64,000 bases of DNA from Ardenticatenaceae bacterium (GCA_020634435.1 JACKBS010000009.1:124001-188000), one strand, 5' to 3'; numbered from the stretch's first letter, positions 41,109 through 50,235 are shown. Translations and numbers: made by a program. Notes: a model not told the origin generated them from the sequence alone.

Positions 41109-43778
41109 ATGCGCCGAGGTTTAATTTTTCTCCTTGTTTTTGTGTTTTTGCTGATTGCGCCAACGGCCGTTCGCTATTTGCAGCATTATCGGTTGGGTGG
41201 CGGTGACAGAACGATTCCCGTTGCTTACGATGTGGCGGCGGTCGTAGAAAGCGTGCCCACGCCGCGCGCAGCCTCATTTGAGGACACCCCCGAAACGTTT
41301 GGCGGCATGGTGCTGCTAGACCAATCCCACGACAATGCGTTTACGCTGGATGAGATTAGTTACTTAGACGGCCGTTTAGCAGCTCGTGGCGTAGATTTGG
41401 TTTCCTTTACCGGGGGCGATCTGGCGACGGCACTGCGCGCGGCCAATGCCTTTGTGGTTATCACCCCGCTGGAGCGCTTCGCGGCTGATGAGGTGCAGGC
41501 GGTAGAAAACTTTGTTCGGCGCGGCGGCAACCTGCTGATGCTGGGCGACCCCACCCGTTACAGCGTGGTGGTGGAAGAAGACCTGTTCACCTTTAACGTT
41601 TTTGTCGAGTCAGACAAAATTCCGCTAAACAGTTTGGCCAACAGCTTCGACATCATTTTTAACGGCGACTACCTGTATAACATGCTCGAAAATGAAGGCA
41701 ACTTCCGCAATATCATCGTGACCGATGAAGGCTTCGCCAGCAGCCCGCTCACGGCCGATCTGGCCGATGTGGTGCTGTATGGTGCCCATTCCTTGCAGGT
41801 AGGCTCGCGGGCCGATGTGCTGCTGTCTGGGGATGACAATACCTGGTCTTCGGCAACGGATCGTCCGGGTGGGCTGTCCTTGGCGGCAACGGCCGTAAAC
41901 GGCAACGTCCTGGCCATCGGCGACATTCAGTTTTTGATGGAGCCATACTACACGGTGATGGACAATGCCCAATTCATTGCTCAGATCGCCGACTTCCTGG
42001 CGGCACCCATCGAGCGGGACTACACCGTAGCCGATTTCCCCTACTTCTTTGAGCAAGATGTGGATTTGGTTTACACGGGTGGCCCACAGCTTGGCCCCAA
42101 TGCTTTTGATGAAATCATCACTCTGCAATCCAGCCTGCGCGAGGCCGACAAAGAGCTTAGCCTGACGACGGTTGATGGCCAGAGTGGAGATGTCATCTAC
42201 TTGGGTCTGTACAACCAGGCGGGCGACGTGGCAGAGATGCTGGCCGATGCAGGCATCACGCTCACCATCGATCCCGCCATTCTAACTGAGGCAGAAACGG
42301 CCGCTCTAGAAGATGCCGATGCTGATGTTGAAGAAGAGGAAGCGGTGGATACGGCCGTTGAAGAAGATGCTGAAGCCGACGCCCCTGCTGACGAAGAAGC
42401 ACCAGCCGAAGACGTTTTTGAACGATTGATCCAGTCCGAATTGGGCAATGTGCAAATGTCCGGTACGGCGTTGATTTTGCTGGATGAAGGGACAAACGGC
42501 CGTCATCTTATCGTGTTGGCCGCCAGCCAGACCGGGTTGGAAAACACGATCGACCGGCTGCTAGACCTCATTCCGCTCGACGCCGACTATGCTTTGGCCG
42601 ATTGCTTGCTGCAAGATAACTTGGCCCTGTGCCCCACCGGCGTGAACGATGAAGAAATTGAAGCCGAACTGCTCACGGGCGGCGATCTCTCTGCTGCTGA
42701 CGATACAGGTAACGAACCAGACACAACGGTAGAAGAAGACGATGGTGTTGAACCCATTGAAGAACCCCCTGGCGAAGAAATCAACGCCACCGACCAGGGC
42801 AGCATTGGCTTAGGTGACACCGTAGAAGGTACGCTGCCAGAAAATGAGTCCTACAGCTGGACGTTCAGCGACGGGCCTGCCGTAATCGACATCACCGTGC
42901 AAAGCGGCGACGAGCTGGATGCTATCTTGGAGCTCTATGACGCTAATAACCACCTGATTGACTCGGCCGATTCTGGCTTTACCGGCGACGACGAAGCCAT
43001 CATTGGTGCCGACATCCCCGATGATGATGTATACACCATCGTGCTGAAAGATTATTACGACGATGGCGGCGAGTTTGTCCTCACCGTTACCGTATCTGAG
43101 GAAACCGGGGCCGCTCCAGGCGATGACGATGCGGGCGATACCGCTAGCGGCGATGTGACCATCTTTTTGTTCATTGACGATGATGGTGACCCGCTTGGCG
43201 ATGGCTTCACCAGCCAGGCAGAGCTGGAAGCGCTGCTGTCCGATTACACCGTAGAAACCTGGGTCACTACAGAGGATGGTCCGCTTACTACGGATGCGCT
43301 GGAAACGGCCGATTTGCTCATTTGGGATTCTGGTGACTACCTCAACCCCGAGGGGTTCCTGGACGAAGATACTTTCATCGTTTTTGAGTACATTGATTCG
43401 GGACGGCCGTTAATGGTGATGGGTTCCTCGCCAACCATTTTTGGTGACATTGGCTTGTCATCCCTCTCCGACATAGAGTTTGCTGGCGAAGACGATGTGC
43501 TGCTGGATGGCTTTGAAGCTGGCCAGATTCTGACGCTGGATGATACCTACGATGTGGTTTTTGCCGATTATCTGGTTGAAGATTTGGAACCAGGTTCGGT
43601 TGCTTTTTTGCTGCAAGGGCCAGACAGTAGTGATGCGGGCAACATCGTCGGCCTCGCCGCCACCGATGAATTCAACAGTGATCAGCAGTCGGTATTTTTG
43701 CTGATGCCTTTTTCTGTGCTGCCTGAAGATATTCAGGCACAGCTGTTGAGCAATATGCTGGCCTGGCTAGGCTTTTAG
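41109..43778 (+). CDS. Large acidic membrane-anchored protein with DUF4350-like and PPC-like domains
   Basis: 889 residues from ATG 41109, with AAGAGGA upstream. An N-terminal hydrophobic anchor (LIFLLVFVFLLIAPTAV) is followed by a DUF4350/GldG-like region (~50-330; LLDQSHDNAFTLDEISYLDGRLAARG, FVVITPLERFAADEVQAVENFVRRGGNLLMLGDPTRY). Highly acidic linkers occur at ~395-440 and ~540-580. A PPC (pre-peptidase C-terminal) beta domain is at ~590-680 (GDTVEGTLPENESYSWTF, ILELYDANNHLIDSADS). A second DUF4350-like copy follows (~690-885; YLNPEGFLDEDTFIVFEYIDSGRPLMVMGSS). No catalytic motif is seen. It is surface-exposed and may bind cations or carbohydrates. Confidence 0.75.
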   Translation: MRRGLIFLLVFVFLLIAPTAVRYLQHYRLGGGDRTIPVAYDVAAVVESVPTPRAASFEDTPETFGGMVLLDQSHDNAFTLDEISYLDGRLAARGVDLVSFTGGDLATALRAANAFVVITPLERFAADEVQAVENFVRRGGNLLMLGDPTRYSVVVEEDLFTFNVFVESDKIPLNSLANSFDIIFNGDYLYNMLENEGNFRNIIVTDEGFASSPLTADLADVVLYGAHSLQVGSRADVLLSGDDNTWSSATDRPGGLSLAATAVNGNVLAIGDIQFLMEPYYTVMDNAQFIAQIADFLAAPIERDYTVADFPYFFEQDVDLVYTGGPQLGPNAFDEIITLQSSLREADKELSLTTVDGQSGDVIYLGLYNQAGDVAEMLADAGITLTIDPAILTEAETAALEDADADVEEEEAVDTAVEEDAEADAPADEEAPAEDVFERLIQSELGNVQMSGTALILLDEGTNGRHLIVLAASQTGLENTIDRLLDLIPLDADYALADCLLQDNLALCPTGVNDEEIEAELLTGGDLSAADDTGNEPDTTVEEDDGVEPIEEPPGEEINATDQGSIGLGDTVEGTLPENESYSWTFSDGPAVIDITVQSGDELDAILELYDANNHLIDSADSGFTGDDEAIIGADIPDDDVYTIVLKDYYDDGGEFVLTVTVSEETGAAPGDDDAGDTASGDVTIFLFIDDDGDPLGDGFTSQAELEALLSDYTVETWVTTEDGPLTTDALETADLLIWDSGDYLNPEGFLDEDTFIVFEYIDSGRPLMVMGSSPTIFGDIGLSSLSDIEFAGEDDVLLDGFEAGQILTLDDTYDVVFADYLVEDLEPGSVAFLLQGPDSSDAGNIVGLAATDEFNSDQQSVFLLMPFSVLPEDIQAQLLSNMLAWLGF

Positions 43779-43805
43779 TGCGCCTTAACAGTTTGGTAAA
43801 TCTGG

Positions 43806-43835
43806 TTGGTTCTGCTTGGGGGGAGTGGATAGAAT
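43806..43835 (+). promoter_or_regulatory. Promoter close to the phosphatase-superfamily gene start
   Basis: TTGGTT (43806-43811) and TAGAAT (43830-43835) have 18-bp spacing. ATG 43844 is 8 bases past the -10, and there is no clear Shine-Dalgarno. Another candidate leaderless start. Confidence 0.4.
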
Positions 43836-43843
43836 AGAGCGCT

Positions 43844-45433
43844 ATGGATCAACCAGATATTATCTTTATCGTCCTGGACACGCAGCGCGCCGACCGGCTG
43901 GGCTGTTATGGTCACACCAAAGCGATTACCCCCAATTTAGACCAATTTGCCGCCGACGGTGTGCTCTTTGAGCAGGCCATTTCCCCAGCCCAGTGGACCA
44001 TTCCCAGCCATGCGTCCATGTTCACCGGACTGTACCCCACCGCGCACCAGGTAACACAATCGTCGCAAAGCCTGTCTGGCGAACGGCCGCATTTGGCTGA
44101 ACTGCTCCGTGATTCTGGTTACCAAACGGTCGCTTTCTGCAACAATCCCCTGGTTGGTATCCTCAACAATGGCTTCAAGCGTGGCTTCCAAACGTTTTAC
44201 AACTACGGCGGGGCTATCCCCAGTATGCCGAGCGATTCGACGACATTGCCACGGCCGTTGCGCCGCCTGATTGAAAGCTACACTCAGTTTTTGCGCCGCA
44301 TTTCATATCCCATCCAGAACTTTTTTGGCCAGTCTGATCTGGCCTTCCGGCTGTCGCTGAATGCTTGGTTTACGCCAATCTGGTCGCGAGTAGCCAATTT
44401 TAAGGGGCAAAACGAGCGCTCGGTGCGGGATTTGACCTATTTTTTGCAGACGCGTGAGGCAAAGGGTGGGGAACGGCCGTTGTTCCTTTTCCTCAACCTG
44501 ATGGAAACCCACTTTCCGTTTACGCCACCCGCCAAATTCATCGACAAGATTGCGCCATACCTGCTGGGCAGTCGCGAGGCGCGCACCATCATGCGCCGCT
44601 GGAATCGGGAAGCGTACCGTTGGGCCGCGCCGCTGTCCGAACCAATGGGCGAGTTAGAATCCCAGGTGCTCAACGATTTGTACGACGCCGAAGTGGCTTA
44701 CCAGGATGCCTACCTGGGTCAGCTGCTTAATCTGCTAAAGCAGCGCGCCAACGCCGAAAACACGCTCACCATCATCGTGGCTGACCACGGCGATGGGTTG
44801 GGCGACCACGGTTTTGTGGGCCATGCGTTTGTGGCTTACCAGGAACTGCTGCACGTGCCGCTGCTGATGCAGTGGCCAGCCCGGTTTGCCGAGCCGATGC
44901 GCGTGGAAACGCCGGTCAGCACCCGCCGTGTTTTCCACACGATGCTGGATGCCGCGGGCCGTTTGCCGCAATCCTCCCGGCTGGACCCGGTGCAGGTGCA
45001 TGGTCTGACGCTGGCCAACACGGTCGTTGGGCGCGACCCGGAGCAAGGCGTAGCTTACAGCGAGGTGTATCCGCCGCTAACCTTTGTAAAGGCGATCGAA
45101 AAGCGCCAGCCGGAGCTGCTGGAATCGCGTCGCTGTCTTGCCGTGCGGCGCTCGGTGGTGCAGCAAAAGGGTGCCGCCGAGGCACTGCCTATGCCCCATA
45201 AGCTGATCCAGGTTGACGAAAAGGTGGCTGAGCTTTTTAATTTGGCGGATGATCCGTTAGAATCAGTGAACTTGCTAGCAGAACGGCCGTCCCTCGTTGA
45301 AACAATGCAAAAAGAGTTGGCGCGGGTAGGAACGGCCGTAGCCCAACAGAAAAACCAGGTTGCCGCTGGCAGCCAGATCGAAATTGACGAAAACATGACC
45401 CGCCGTCTGCGTGCGTTGGGTTATATTGATTAG
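43844..45433 (+). CDS. Alkaline-phosphatase-superfamily hydrolase (sulfatase-like, Thr at nucleophile position)
   Basis: 529 residues. The fold is sulfatase/phosphoglycerol-transferase type: DIIFIVLDTQRADRLGCYGH at the N-terminus (metal Asp) and TLTIIVADHGDGLGDHGFVGHAFVAYQELLHVPLLM near residue 310. The formylglycine position reads WTIPSHASMFTGLYP. Aligned to (C/S)xPxR, the Cys or Ser is Thr and the Arg is His. Formylglycine sulfatases need Cys or Ser there, whereas LtaS-type enzymes use Thr directly. A phosphodiesterase or phosphotransferase activity is therefore more likely than sulfatase. No signal peptide or multiple membrane helices are seen, so it is not a typical LtaS. Confidence 0.75.
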   Translation: MDQPDIIFIVLDTQRADRLGCYGHTKAITPNLDQFAADGVLFEQAISPAQWTIPSHASMFTGLYPTAHQVTQSSQSLSGERPHLAELLRDSGYQTVAFCNNPLVGILNNGFKRGFQTFYNYGGAIPSMPSDSTTLPRPLRRLIESYTQFLRRISYPIQNFFGQSDLAFRLSLNAWFTPIWSRVANFKGQNERSVRDLTYFLQTREAKGGERPLFLFLNLMETHFPFTPPAKFIDKIAPYLLGSREARTIMRRWNREAYRWAAPLSEPMGELESQVLNDLYDAEVAYQDAYLGQLLNLLKQRANAENTLTIIVADHGDGLGDHGFVGHAFVAYQELLHVPLLMQWPARFAEPMRVETPVSTRRVFHTMLDAAGRLPQSSRLDPVQVHGLTLANTVVGRDPEQGVAYSEVYPPLTFVKAIEKRQPELLESRRCLAVRRSVVQQKGAAEALPMPHKLIQVDEKVAELFNLADDPLESVNLLAERPSLVETMQKELARVGTAVAQQKNQVAAGSQIEIDENMTRRLRALGYID

Positions 45434-45438
45434 ATTTA

Positions 45439-45504
45439 GCCACAGAGAACACAGAGAGATAAGAGAAAGATTTTCACCTCAAAGTTCTCTGTGACCTCTG
45501 TGGC
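45439..45504. repeat. Inverted CACAGAG-type intergenic repeat
   Basis: GCCACAGAGAACACAGAGA (45439-45457) faces TTCTCTGTGACCTCTGTGGC (45485-45504), pairing over about 20 bp with two mismatches. It lies between the phosphatase-superfamily gene and lgt and may end transcription. Confidence 0.55.
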
Positions 45505-45554
45505 CAGAAACAAAACGCAACGAACCGAACATTCATAAGAGAGAGGAAATTAAG

Positions 45555-46475
45555 ATGTTTGATGCAATCAACATAGACCGGGTCGCCTTTGAAATTCCGA
45601 TCCCCGGCTTTTTACAGAATTGGTTCCCCGGCTTAGGTGACACGCTGCCTATTTTTTGGTATGGCATCATCATCGTCATTGGCATTGCTCTGGGAGCCTG
45701 GTGGGCTGCTCGTGAGCTTCAAAAGCGCGACCTGGGCGTCAAGGCAATTGACGAATTTTACAATGGGCTGATTCTCGTTGTTTTTGCCGGTTACTTTTTT
45801 GCGCGCATCACCTACGTGATTTTGGACATGATCGATGGGGCGCAATACACATCGTTCTGGCAAATGCTGAATTTCCGCGCTGGTGGCGTGAATATTTTGG
45901 GTGGTTTTGCTGGAGCGGCACTTGTCGGTTGGTTCTACATTTCCTGGCGGCGGCTCAAGTTCTGGCACTATGCCGATGTGGCCGGTCCCGCGCTGCTGTT
46001 GGCCCAAGCAATCGGCCGTTGGGGTAATTTCATTAATCAGGAGCTGTACGGCCCGCCAACGGGGAGTAACTGGGGTATTCTCATCGAGCCACAGTTCCGC
46101 ATTGCGCAGTACAGCGATTTATCCGTGTATCCCGCCGAAACGCGCTTCCATCCCACCTTTTTGTATGAGTCGATTGCTCTGTTTGTGGGCTTTCTGCTGC
46201 TGACCTGGCTCAACGCGCGTTACCGCGATAGATGGGAACCGGGCACGCTATTTGGCATTTTCTTGATCTGGTGGGGCGGTAACCGCACCTGGATCGAGTT
46301 TTTCCGACCCGACCAGCCAACACTGGGGGATTCCTTCCTTACTTATTCGATGTTGGCCGCGTTTGTTATCGCGCTGGTGGGCGTTTGGATTGTGTTGAAA
46401 AAGACCGATCGTTTGCCTGAAGCGATGGGTAAACAACGGCGGCGTCCCGCTAAGCCCAAGCCTCGCCGCAACTAA
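45555..46475 (+). CDS. lgt: Prolipoprotein diacylglyceryl transferase
   Basis: 306 residues, with GAGAGGAAA before ATG 45555. Seven hydrophobic segments fit Lgt topology. The family signature is IGRWGNFINQELYG (~151-164), and HPTFLYES (~197-204) supplies the conserved active-region Tyr/Glu. A YGIIIVIGIALGAWW segment near the N-terminus matches the family. The basic tail KQRRRPAKPKPRRN lies inside the cytoplasm. Lgt adds diacylglycerol to the lipobox Cys of lipoproteins, consistent with the several lipobox proteins nearby (34124, 59275). Confidence 0.93.
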   Translation: MFDAINIDRVAFEIPIPGFLQNWFPGLGDTLPIFWYGIIIVIGIALGAWWAARELQKRDLGVKAIDEFYNGLILVVFAGYFFARITYVILDMIDGAQYTSFWQMLNFRAGGVNILGGFAGAALVGWFYISWRRLKFWHYADVAGPALLLAQAIGRWGNFINQELYGPPTGSNWGILIEPQFRIAQYSDLSVYPAETRFHPTFLYESIALFVGFLLLTWLNARYRDRWEPGTLFGIFLIWWGGNRTWIEFFRPDQPTLGDSFLTYSMLAAFVIALVGVWIVLKKTDRLPEAMGKQRRRPAKPKPRRN

Positions 46476-46538
46476 ACCAAAGGATAGTCACCGCCCTCCC
46501 ACGGCGACGCATTTCACAACTAATCTGTACGTTTGCAG

Positions 46539-46593
46539 CCGAGTTTGTTAAAAAAGCCACCTCATGATGGCCAATTTAGCAAGCTCGGTTTTT
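46539..46593 (+). terminator. Long hairpin with T-run after lgt
   Basis: CCGAGTTTGTTAAA (46539-46552 region) pairs with TTTAGCAAGCTCGG (46575-46588) with two G-U type mismatches. An inner GCC/GGC pair closes it and five T follow at 46589-46593. Confidence 0.65.
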
Positions 46594-46605
46594 GTTTTAT
46601 GATTT

Positions 46606-46634
46606 GTAGGGGCAGGTCTCAGACCTGCCCCTAC
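46606..46634. repeat. Perfect 14-bp inverted repeat in guaB leader
   Basis: GTAGGGGCAGGTCT (46606-46619) and its exact complement (46621-46634) surround one C. Sequences of this kind are widespread dispersed hairpins in bacteria. It sits 8 bases upstream of the AGGAG of guaB, so it could fold in its mRNA leader. Confidence 0.65.
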
Positions 46635-46658
46635 GAGAAATGAGGAGCAGAAAAAAAG

Positions 46659-48155
46659 ATGGAAATTGCTGAAAAGGTAGGAGCACTGGCGCTCACGTTT
46701 GATGATGTGCTGCTGACCCCCGGATATTCTGAAGTTTTACCGGCCAACGTGGATCTAAAGACCCGACTGGCCGGTAATTTGTATCTAAACATTCCACTGC
46801 TGTCGGCGGCGATGGACACGGTGACGGAGGCGCGGTTGGCGATTGGGCTGGCCCGGCTGGGCGGCATTGGCGTTATTCACCGTAATTTGTCACCGGAAGA
46901 GCAGGCTGAGGAGGTAGATAAGGTCAAGCGGTCTGAGGCGGGCATGATTGTGGACCCGGTGACGCTGCACCCCGACAACACCCTGGCTGACGCGGAAGCG
47001 TTAATGAGTCGGTACCATATTTCTGGTGTGCCCATCACCGATGATGATGGCAAGCTGGTGGGCATTCTGACCAACCGTGACACGCGCTTTGTGGAGCCTG
47101 GCCCACAGCTTGTGTCTGAGTTTATGACCAGCGAAGGGTTGGTGACGGCTAAAGTGGGCACCACGCTGGAGGAGGCCAAAGAAATTTTGCACCAGCATCG
47201 CATTGAAAAGCTGCCGCTGGTGGACGAGGCTGGCTATCTCAAAGGGCTCATCACGGTAAAGGATATCCAGAAAAAAGTGAACTACCCCATGCAGGCGTCG
47301 GATGAAAACGGCCGTCTTCTCTGTGCCGCCGCTATTGGGGTAGGTGAATCGGGCCTGGCCCGGCTGGCGCAACTGGTGAAGGCGGGCGTAGATGTGGCGG
47401 TGATTGACACGGCCCATGGCCACACCGCTCTGGTGTTGCAAACCTTGCGCGAGGCCAAAAATCGGTACCCCAATCTGCCTATCGTGGCCGGGAATGCAGC
47501 CACGGCCGAAGGGGTGCGCGATCTGGTCAAAGCAGGGGCCGATGGGGTGAAAATTGGCATTGGCGCGGGTTCCATTTGCACCACGCGGGTGGTTTCTGGT
47601 GCGGGGATGCCCCAGTTAACGGCCGTTCTCGAAAGTGCCGCTGAATGTCACAAGCACGATGTGGCCTGCATTGCCGACGGTGGCATCAAGTATAGCGGCG
47701 ACATCGTTAAGGCGATGGCCGCCGGGGCCGATGCAGTGATGCTTGGCTCGATGTTGGCTGGTTTAGAGGAAAGTCCTGGCGACATCATTTTGTATGAAGG
47801 CCGCCGCTACAAAGTATATCGCGGCATGGGCAGCCTGGGGGCGATGCAGGGACACGGTGCCGATCGCTACGGCAGCGGCGTCACAGCGCCGGGGCGCGCG
47901 GTGCGAGCCGATCGGGACAAGCTTGTGCCCGAAGGCGTGGAAGGGCAGGTGCCCTATCGCGGCAGTCTGGCCGACGTGACGTACCAGCTGATGGGCGGCT
48001 TACGCTCTGGCATGGGCTATGTTGGCGCGGCTAACTTGCAGGAACTGCACGAGAAAGCCCGCTTTATTCGCATCACCAATGCGGGTTTGCTGGAAAGCCA
48101 TCCGCACGGCGTGTTGATTACTAAAGAAGCACCGAACTACCAGGTCCGGCGATAA
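46659..48155 (+). CDS. guaB: Inosine-5'-monophosphate dehydrogenase
   Basis: 498 residues, with AGGAG 11 bases before ATG 46659. The barrel start LTFDDVLLTPGYSEV and AAMDTVTEARLAIGLARLGGIGVIHRNL are standard. Two CBS domains span ~95-205 (ISGVPITDDDGKLVGILTNRD, IEKLPLVDEAGYLKGLITVKD). The catalytic loop GIGAGSICTTRVVSGAGMPQ carries Cys307. Flap motif GMGSLGAMQGHGADRYG is present. It converts IMP to XMP in guanine nucleotide synthesis. purB, also of purine synthesis, follows after a repeat-filled gap. Confidence 0.95.
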   Translation: MEIAEKVGALALTFDDVLLTPGYSEVLPANVDLKTRLAGNLYLNIPLLSAAMDTVTEARLAIGLARLGGIGVIHRNLSPEEQAEEVDKVKRSEAGMIVDPVTLHPDNTLADAEALMSRYHISGVPITDDDGKLVGILTNRDTRFVEPGPQLVSEFMTSEGLVTAKVGTTLEEAKEILHQHRIEKLPLVDEAGYLKGLITVKDIQKKVNYPMQASDENGRLLCAAAIGVGESGLARLAQLVKAGVDVAVIDTAHGHTALVLQTLREAKNRYPNLPIVAGNAATAEGVRDLVKAGADGVKIGIGAGSICTTRVVSGAGMPQLTAVLESAAECHKHDVACIADGGIKYSGDIVKAMAAGADAVMLGSMLAGLEESPGDIILYEGRRYKVYRGMGSLGAMQGHGADRYGSGVTAPGRAVRADRDKLVPEGVEGQVPYRGSLADVTYQLMGGLRSGMGYVGAANLQELHEKARFIRITNAGLLESHPHGVLITKEAPNYQVRR

Positions 48156-48164
48156 GTTTTACCC

Positions 48165-48243
48165 TCACCCCAGCCCTCTCCCTCTGAGGGAGAGGGAGCC
48201 AGATTCCCTCCCCCTGTCAGGGGGAGGGTTAGGGTGGGGGTAA
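48165..48243. repeat. GC-rich intergenic repeat between guaB and purB
   Basis: CCCTCACCCCAGCCCTCTCC is followed by complementary purine-rich stretches (GAGGGAGAGGG, GGGGGAGGGTTAGGGTGGGGG). These allow several overlapping hairpins. The word family is common in intergenic regions of many bacteria. Confidence 0.6.
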
Positions 48244-48254
48244 GTCTCCAAATT

Positions 48255-49658
48255 ATGAACTTTACACACGACACCTTCATTTCTCCATTCACCTGGCGCT
48301 ATGGCAGCGAGGCAATGCGCCAGATTTGGTCGGAGCAGAACAAACGGCGGCTGATGCGGCAGGTCTGGGTAGCGCTGGCGACGGCACAGCACCAGGCGGG
48401 GCTGGTTACGGCCGAGCAGCTGGCCGATTTACAGGAACATGCGGCGCAAATTGACATTGCCCGTGCCCTGGAAATTGAGAAAGAGACACGCCACGACGTG
48501 ATGGCCGAGATTCGCACTTTTGCCGAGCAGTGCCCGGTGGGCGGTGGCATCATCCATTGGGGGGCTACCAGCGCGGACATTACCGACAATGTGGATGTGC
48601 TGCGGCTGCGGGAAGCGGCCGTTTTGCTGCAAGATCAGCTCAAAGAGTTACTCGGTAAATTGGCAGAGAGGATAGAAGAAACGGCCGTACTCCCCACCAT
48701 GGCCCACACCCACATCCAGCCCGCCGAACCGACCACCCTCGGCTACCGCTTTGCTGTCTATGCCCAGGATTTGCTAGAAGATTACCGCAATCTCCAATCG
48801 CTCATCGCCAATCTCCGCGGCAAAGGGTTGAAAGGCGCTGTGGGCACCCAGGCTGGCTACGATGAGCTGCTGGCCGAAACCGAGATGGATGCCTTGCAGA
48901 TGGAAGCAGCGGCGATGGCCGTGTTGGAACTGCCATACTTTCCCATCGCTACCCAAACGTACACGCGCCAGCAGGATTTACGGGTGCAGCAGGTGCTGGC
49001 CGGGATTGCCGCCTCGCTGCATAAATTTGCGCTGGATTTTCGCGTTTTGCAGTCGCCGCCGTTTGGCGAATGGGCTGAGCCGTTTGGCAAAAAGCAGGTG
49101 GGTTCTTCGGCGATGCCGTTTAAGCGGAATCCGATTAACACAGAAAACATTTGCTCGCTGGCGCGGTACGTGGCCGGGCTACCTGCGGTAGCCTGGGATA
49201 ACGCCAGCCAGGCGATTTTGGAGCGCAGCTTGGATGATTCGGCCAACCGGCGGTTGTTCCAGGCGGAGGGCTTTTTGGCCACGGAAGAAATTGTCCGCCG
49301 CGCCACGCGCATTGTGGCCGAGATGGTGATCGATGAGCAGGCGATTGCCCGCAACATGGCGATTTATGGCCCGTTTGCCGCTACGGAGCGAGTGCTGATG
49401 GCTTTGGTGGCTGCTGGTGCCAGTCGCCAGGACGGCCACGAATGGATTCGCGAGGCGAGTTTGCAGGCGTGGGCGGTGCTGCGCGACGGCCGTTCCAATC
49501 CCTTGGTTGAGTTGCTGCTAACCGATGAACGAATTGGGCAATTTTTAGCGGCGGATCAGGTGCGAGAATTGATGAAAGCGGAGGGGCATGTGGGAACGGC
49601 CGTAACCCGAGCCCGTACCTTCGCCCAAACTGTTAGAGAAGTACTCTCCCAAACCTGA
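48255..49658 (+). CDS. purB: Adenylosuccinate lyase
   Basis: 467 residues from ATG 48255; GTG 48234 in frame is the alternative, and neither has a strong ribosome binding site. The fumarase-superfamily signature GSSAMPFKRNPINTENI (~285-301) is clear. HIQPAEPTTLGYR and GGIIHWGATSADITDN match the other two conserved regions. It acts in both AMP synthesis and the IMP branch. The C-terminal purB-specific ADSL_C-like region (~380-460) is helical. Two palindrome copies encode TAV near the C-terminus. Confidence 0.92.
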   Translation: MNFTHDTFISPFTWRYGSEAMRQIWSEQNKRRLMRQVWVALATAQHQAGLVTAEQLADLQEHAAQIDIARALEIEKETRHDVMAEIRTFAEQCPVGGGIIHWGATSADITDNVDVLRLREAAVLLQDQLKELLGKLAERIEETAVLPTMAHTHIQPAEPTTLGYRFAVYAQDLLEDYRNLQSLIANLRGKGLKGAVGTQAGYDELLAETEMDALQMEAAAMAVLELPYFPIATQTYTRQQDLRVQQVLAGIAASLHKFALDFRVLQSPPFGEWAEPFGKKQVGSSAMPFKRNPINTENICSLARYVAGLPAVAWDNASQAILERSLDDSANRRLFQAEGFLATEEIVRRATRIVAEMVIDEQAIARNMAIYGPFAATERVLMALVAAGASRQDGHEWIREASLQAWAVLRDGRSNPLVELLLTDERIGQFLAADQVRELMKAEGHVGTAVTRARTFAQTVREVLSQT

Positions 49659-49748
49659 CAGGTTTACAGCGCTTCTTTGCGGACAAGATTCTTTGTTGGG
49701 CAAAGAGGGTTTGTTTTGAAGATACCTTGAAAACCTGTCAGGTTTTTT
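49651..49748 (+). terminator. Spaced inverted repeat and hairpin after purB
   Basis: AAACCTGACAGGTTT (49651-49665), overlapping the purB stop codon, faces AAACCTGTCAGGTTT (49731-49745), a perfect 15-bp inverted repeat. The right arm alone folds as AACCT-gtc-AGGTT followed by six T. It is likely a terminator. Confidence 0.6.
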
Positions 49749-49756
49749 AGCAAACG

Positions 49757-50218
49757 ATGAACATAGAAATTCAAGGACCGTTGTTAGGCCAATCTGAATT
49801 GTGTGAGCCCATTTTGCGGGCGCTGCCGGATTGGTTTGGCATTGAAGAAGCGACTCAGCAATATGTAGACGATACGGCCGTTCTCCCCACCTTCCTCGCT
49901 TTTGCCAATAACCAACCGGTTGGCTTCCTCACCCTCAAGCAGCACACCCCCTTCGCCGCCGAAATTCACGTGATGGCGGTGCTGCCTGCGTGGCATCGCC
50001 ACGGGGTCGGGCGGGCGTTGCTGGCCGCCAGTGAAGCGTATTTACGTGAGCAAAATGTGGAGTTCTTGCAGGTAAAAACGCTTAGTGCAAGGCATCCCGA
50101 TGTGGGATACGGCCGTACCCGACAATTTTACCTGGCAGTGGGATTTCGGCCGTTGGAAGAGTTCCCCGACCTCTGGGGTGAAGCGAATCCCTGTCTACAG
50201 CTCATCAAAAAACTCTAA
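49757..50218 (+). CDS. GNAT family N-acetyltransferase
   Basis: 153 residues from ATG 49757. The acetyl-CoA motif HRHGVGRALLAASEAYL (~84-100, RxxGxG/A type) and the preceding beta strand IHVMAVLPAWH are typical. The C-terminal FYLAVGFRPLEEF matches the conserved FY..GF block. The acceptor substrate cannot be told. It is a short stand-alone enzyme with no operon partner; a hairpin separates it from purB. Confidence 0.85.
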   Translation: MNIEIQGPLLGQSELCEPILRALPDWFGIEEATQQYVDDTAVLPTFLAFANNQPVGFLTLKQHTPFAAEIHVMAVLPAWHRHGVGRALLAASEAYLREQNVEFLQVKTLSARHPDVGYGRTRQFYLAVGFRPLEEFPDLWGEANPCLQLIKKL

Positions 50219-50235
50219 GACCCTAATCCGTTGTC

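Noticed and set aside
41109..43778. Acidic low-complexity region considered as a sign of halophily
   Set aside because: Acidity is confined to a few secreted proteins and linkers; cytosolic proteins such as GuaB, SucA and RsmG are not unusually acidic.
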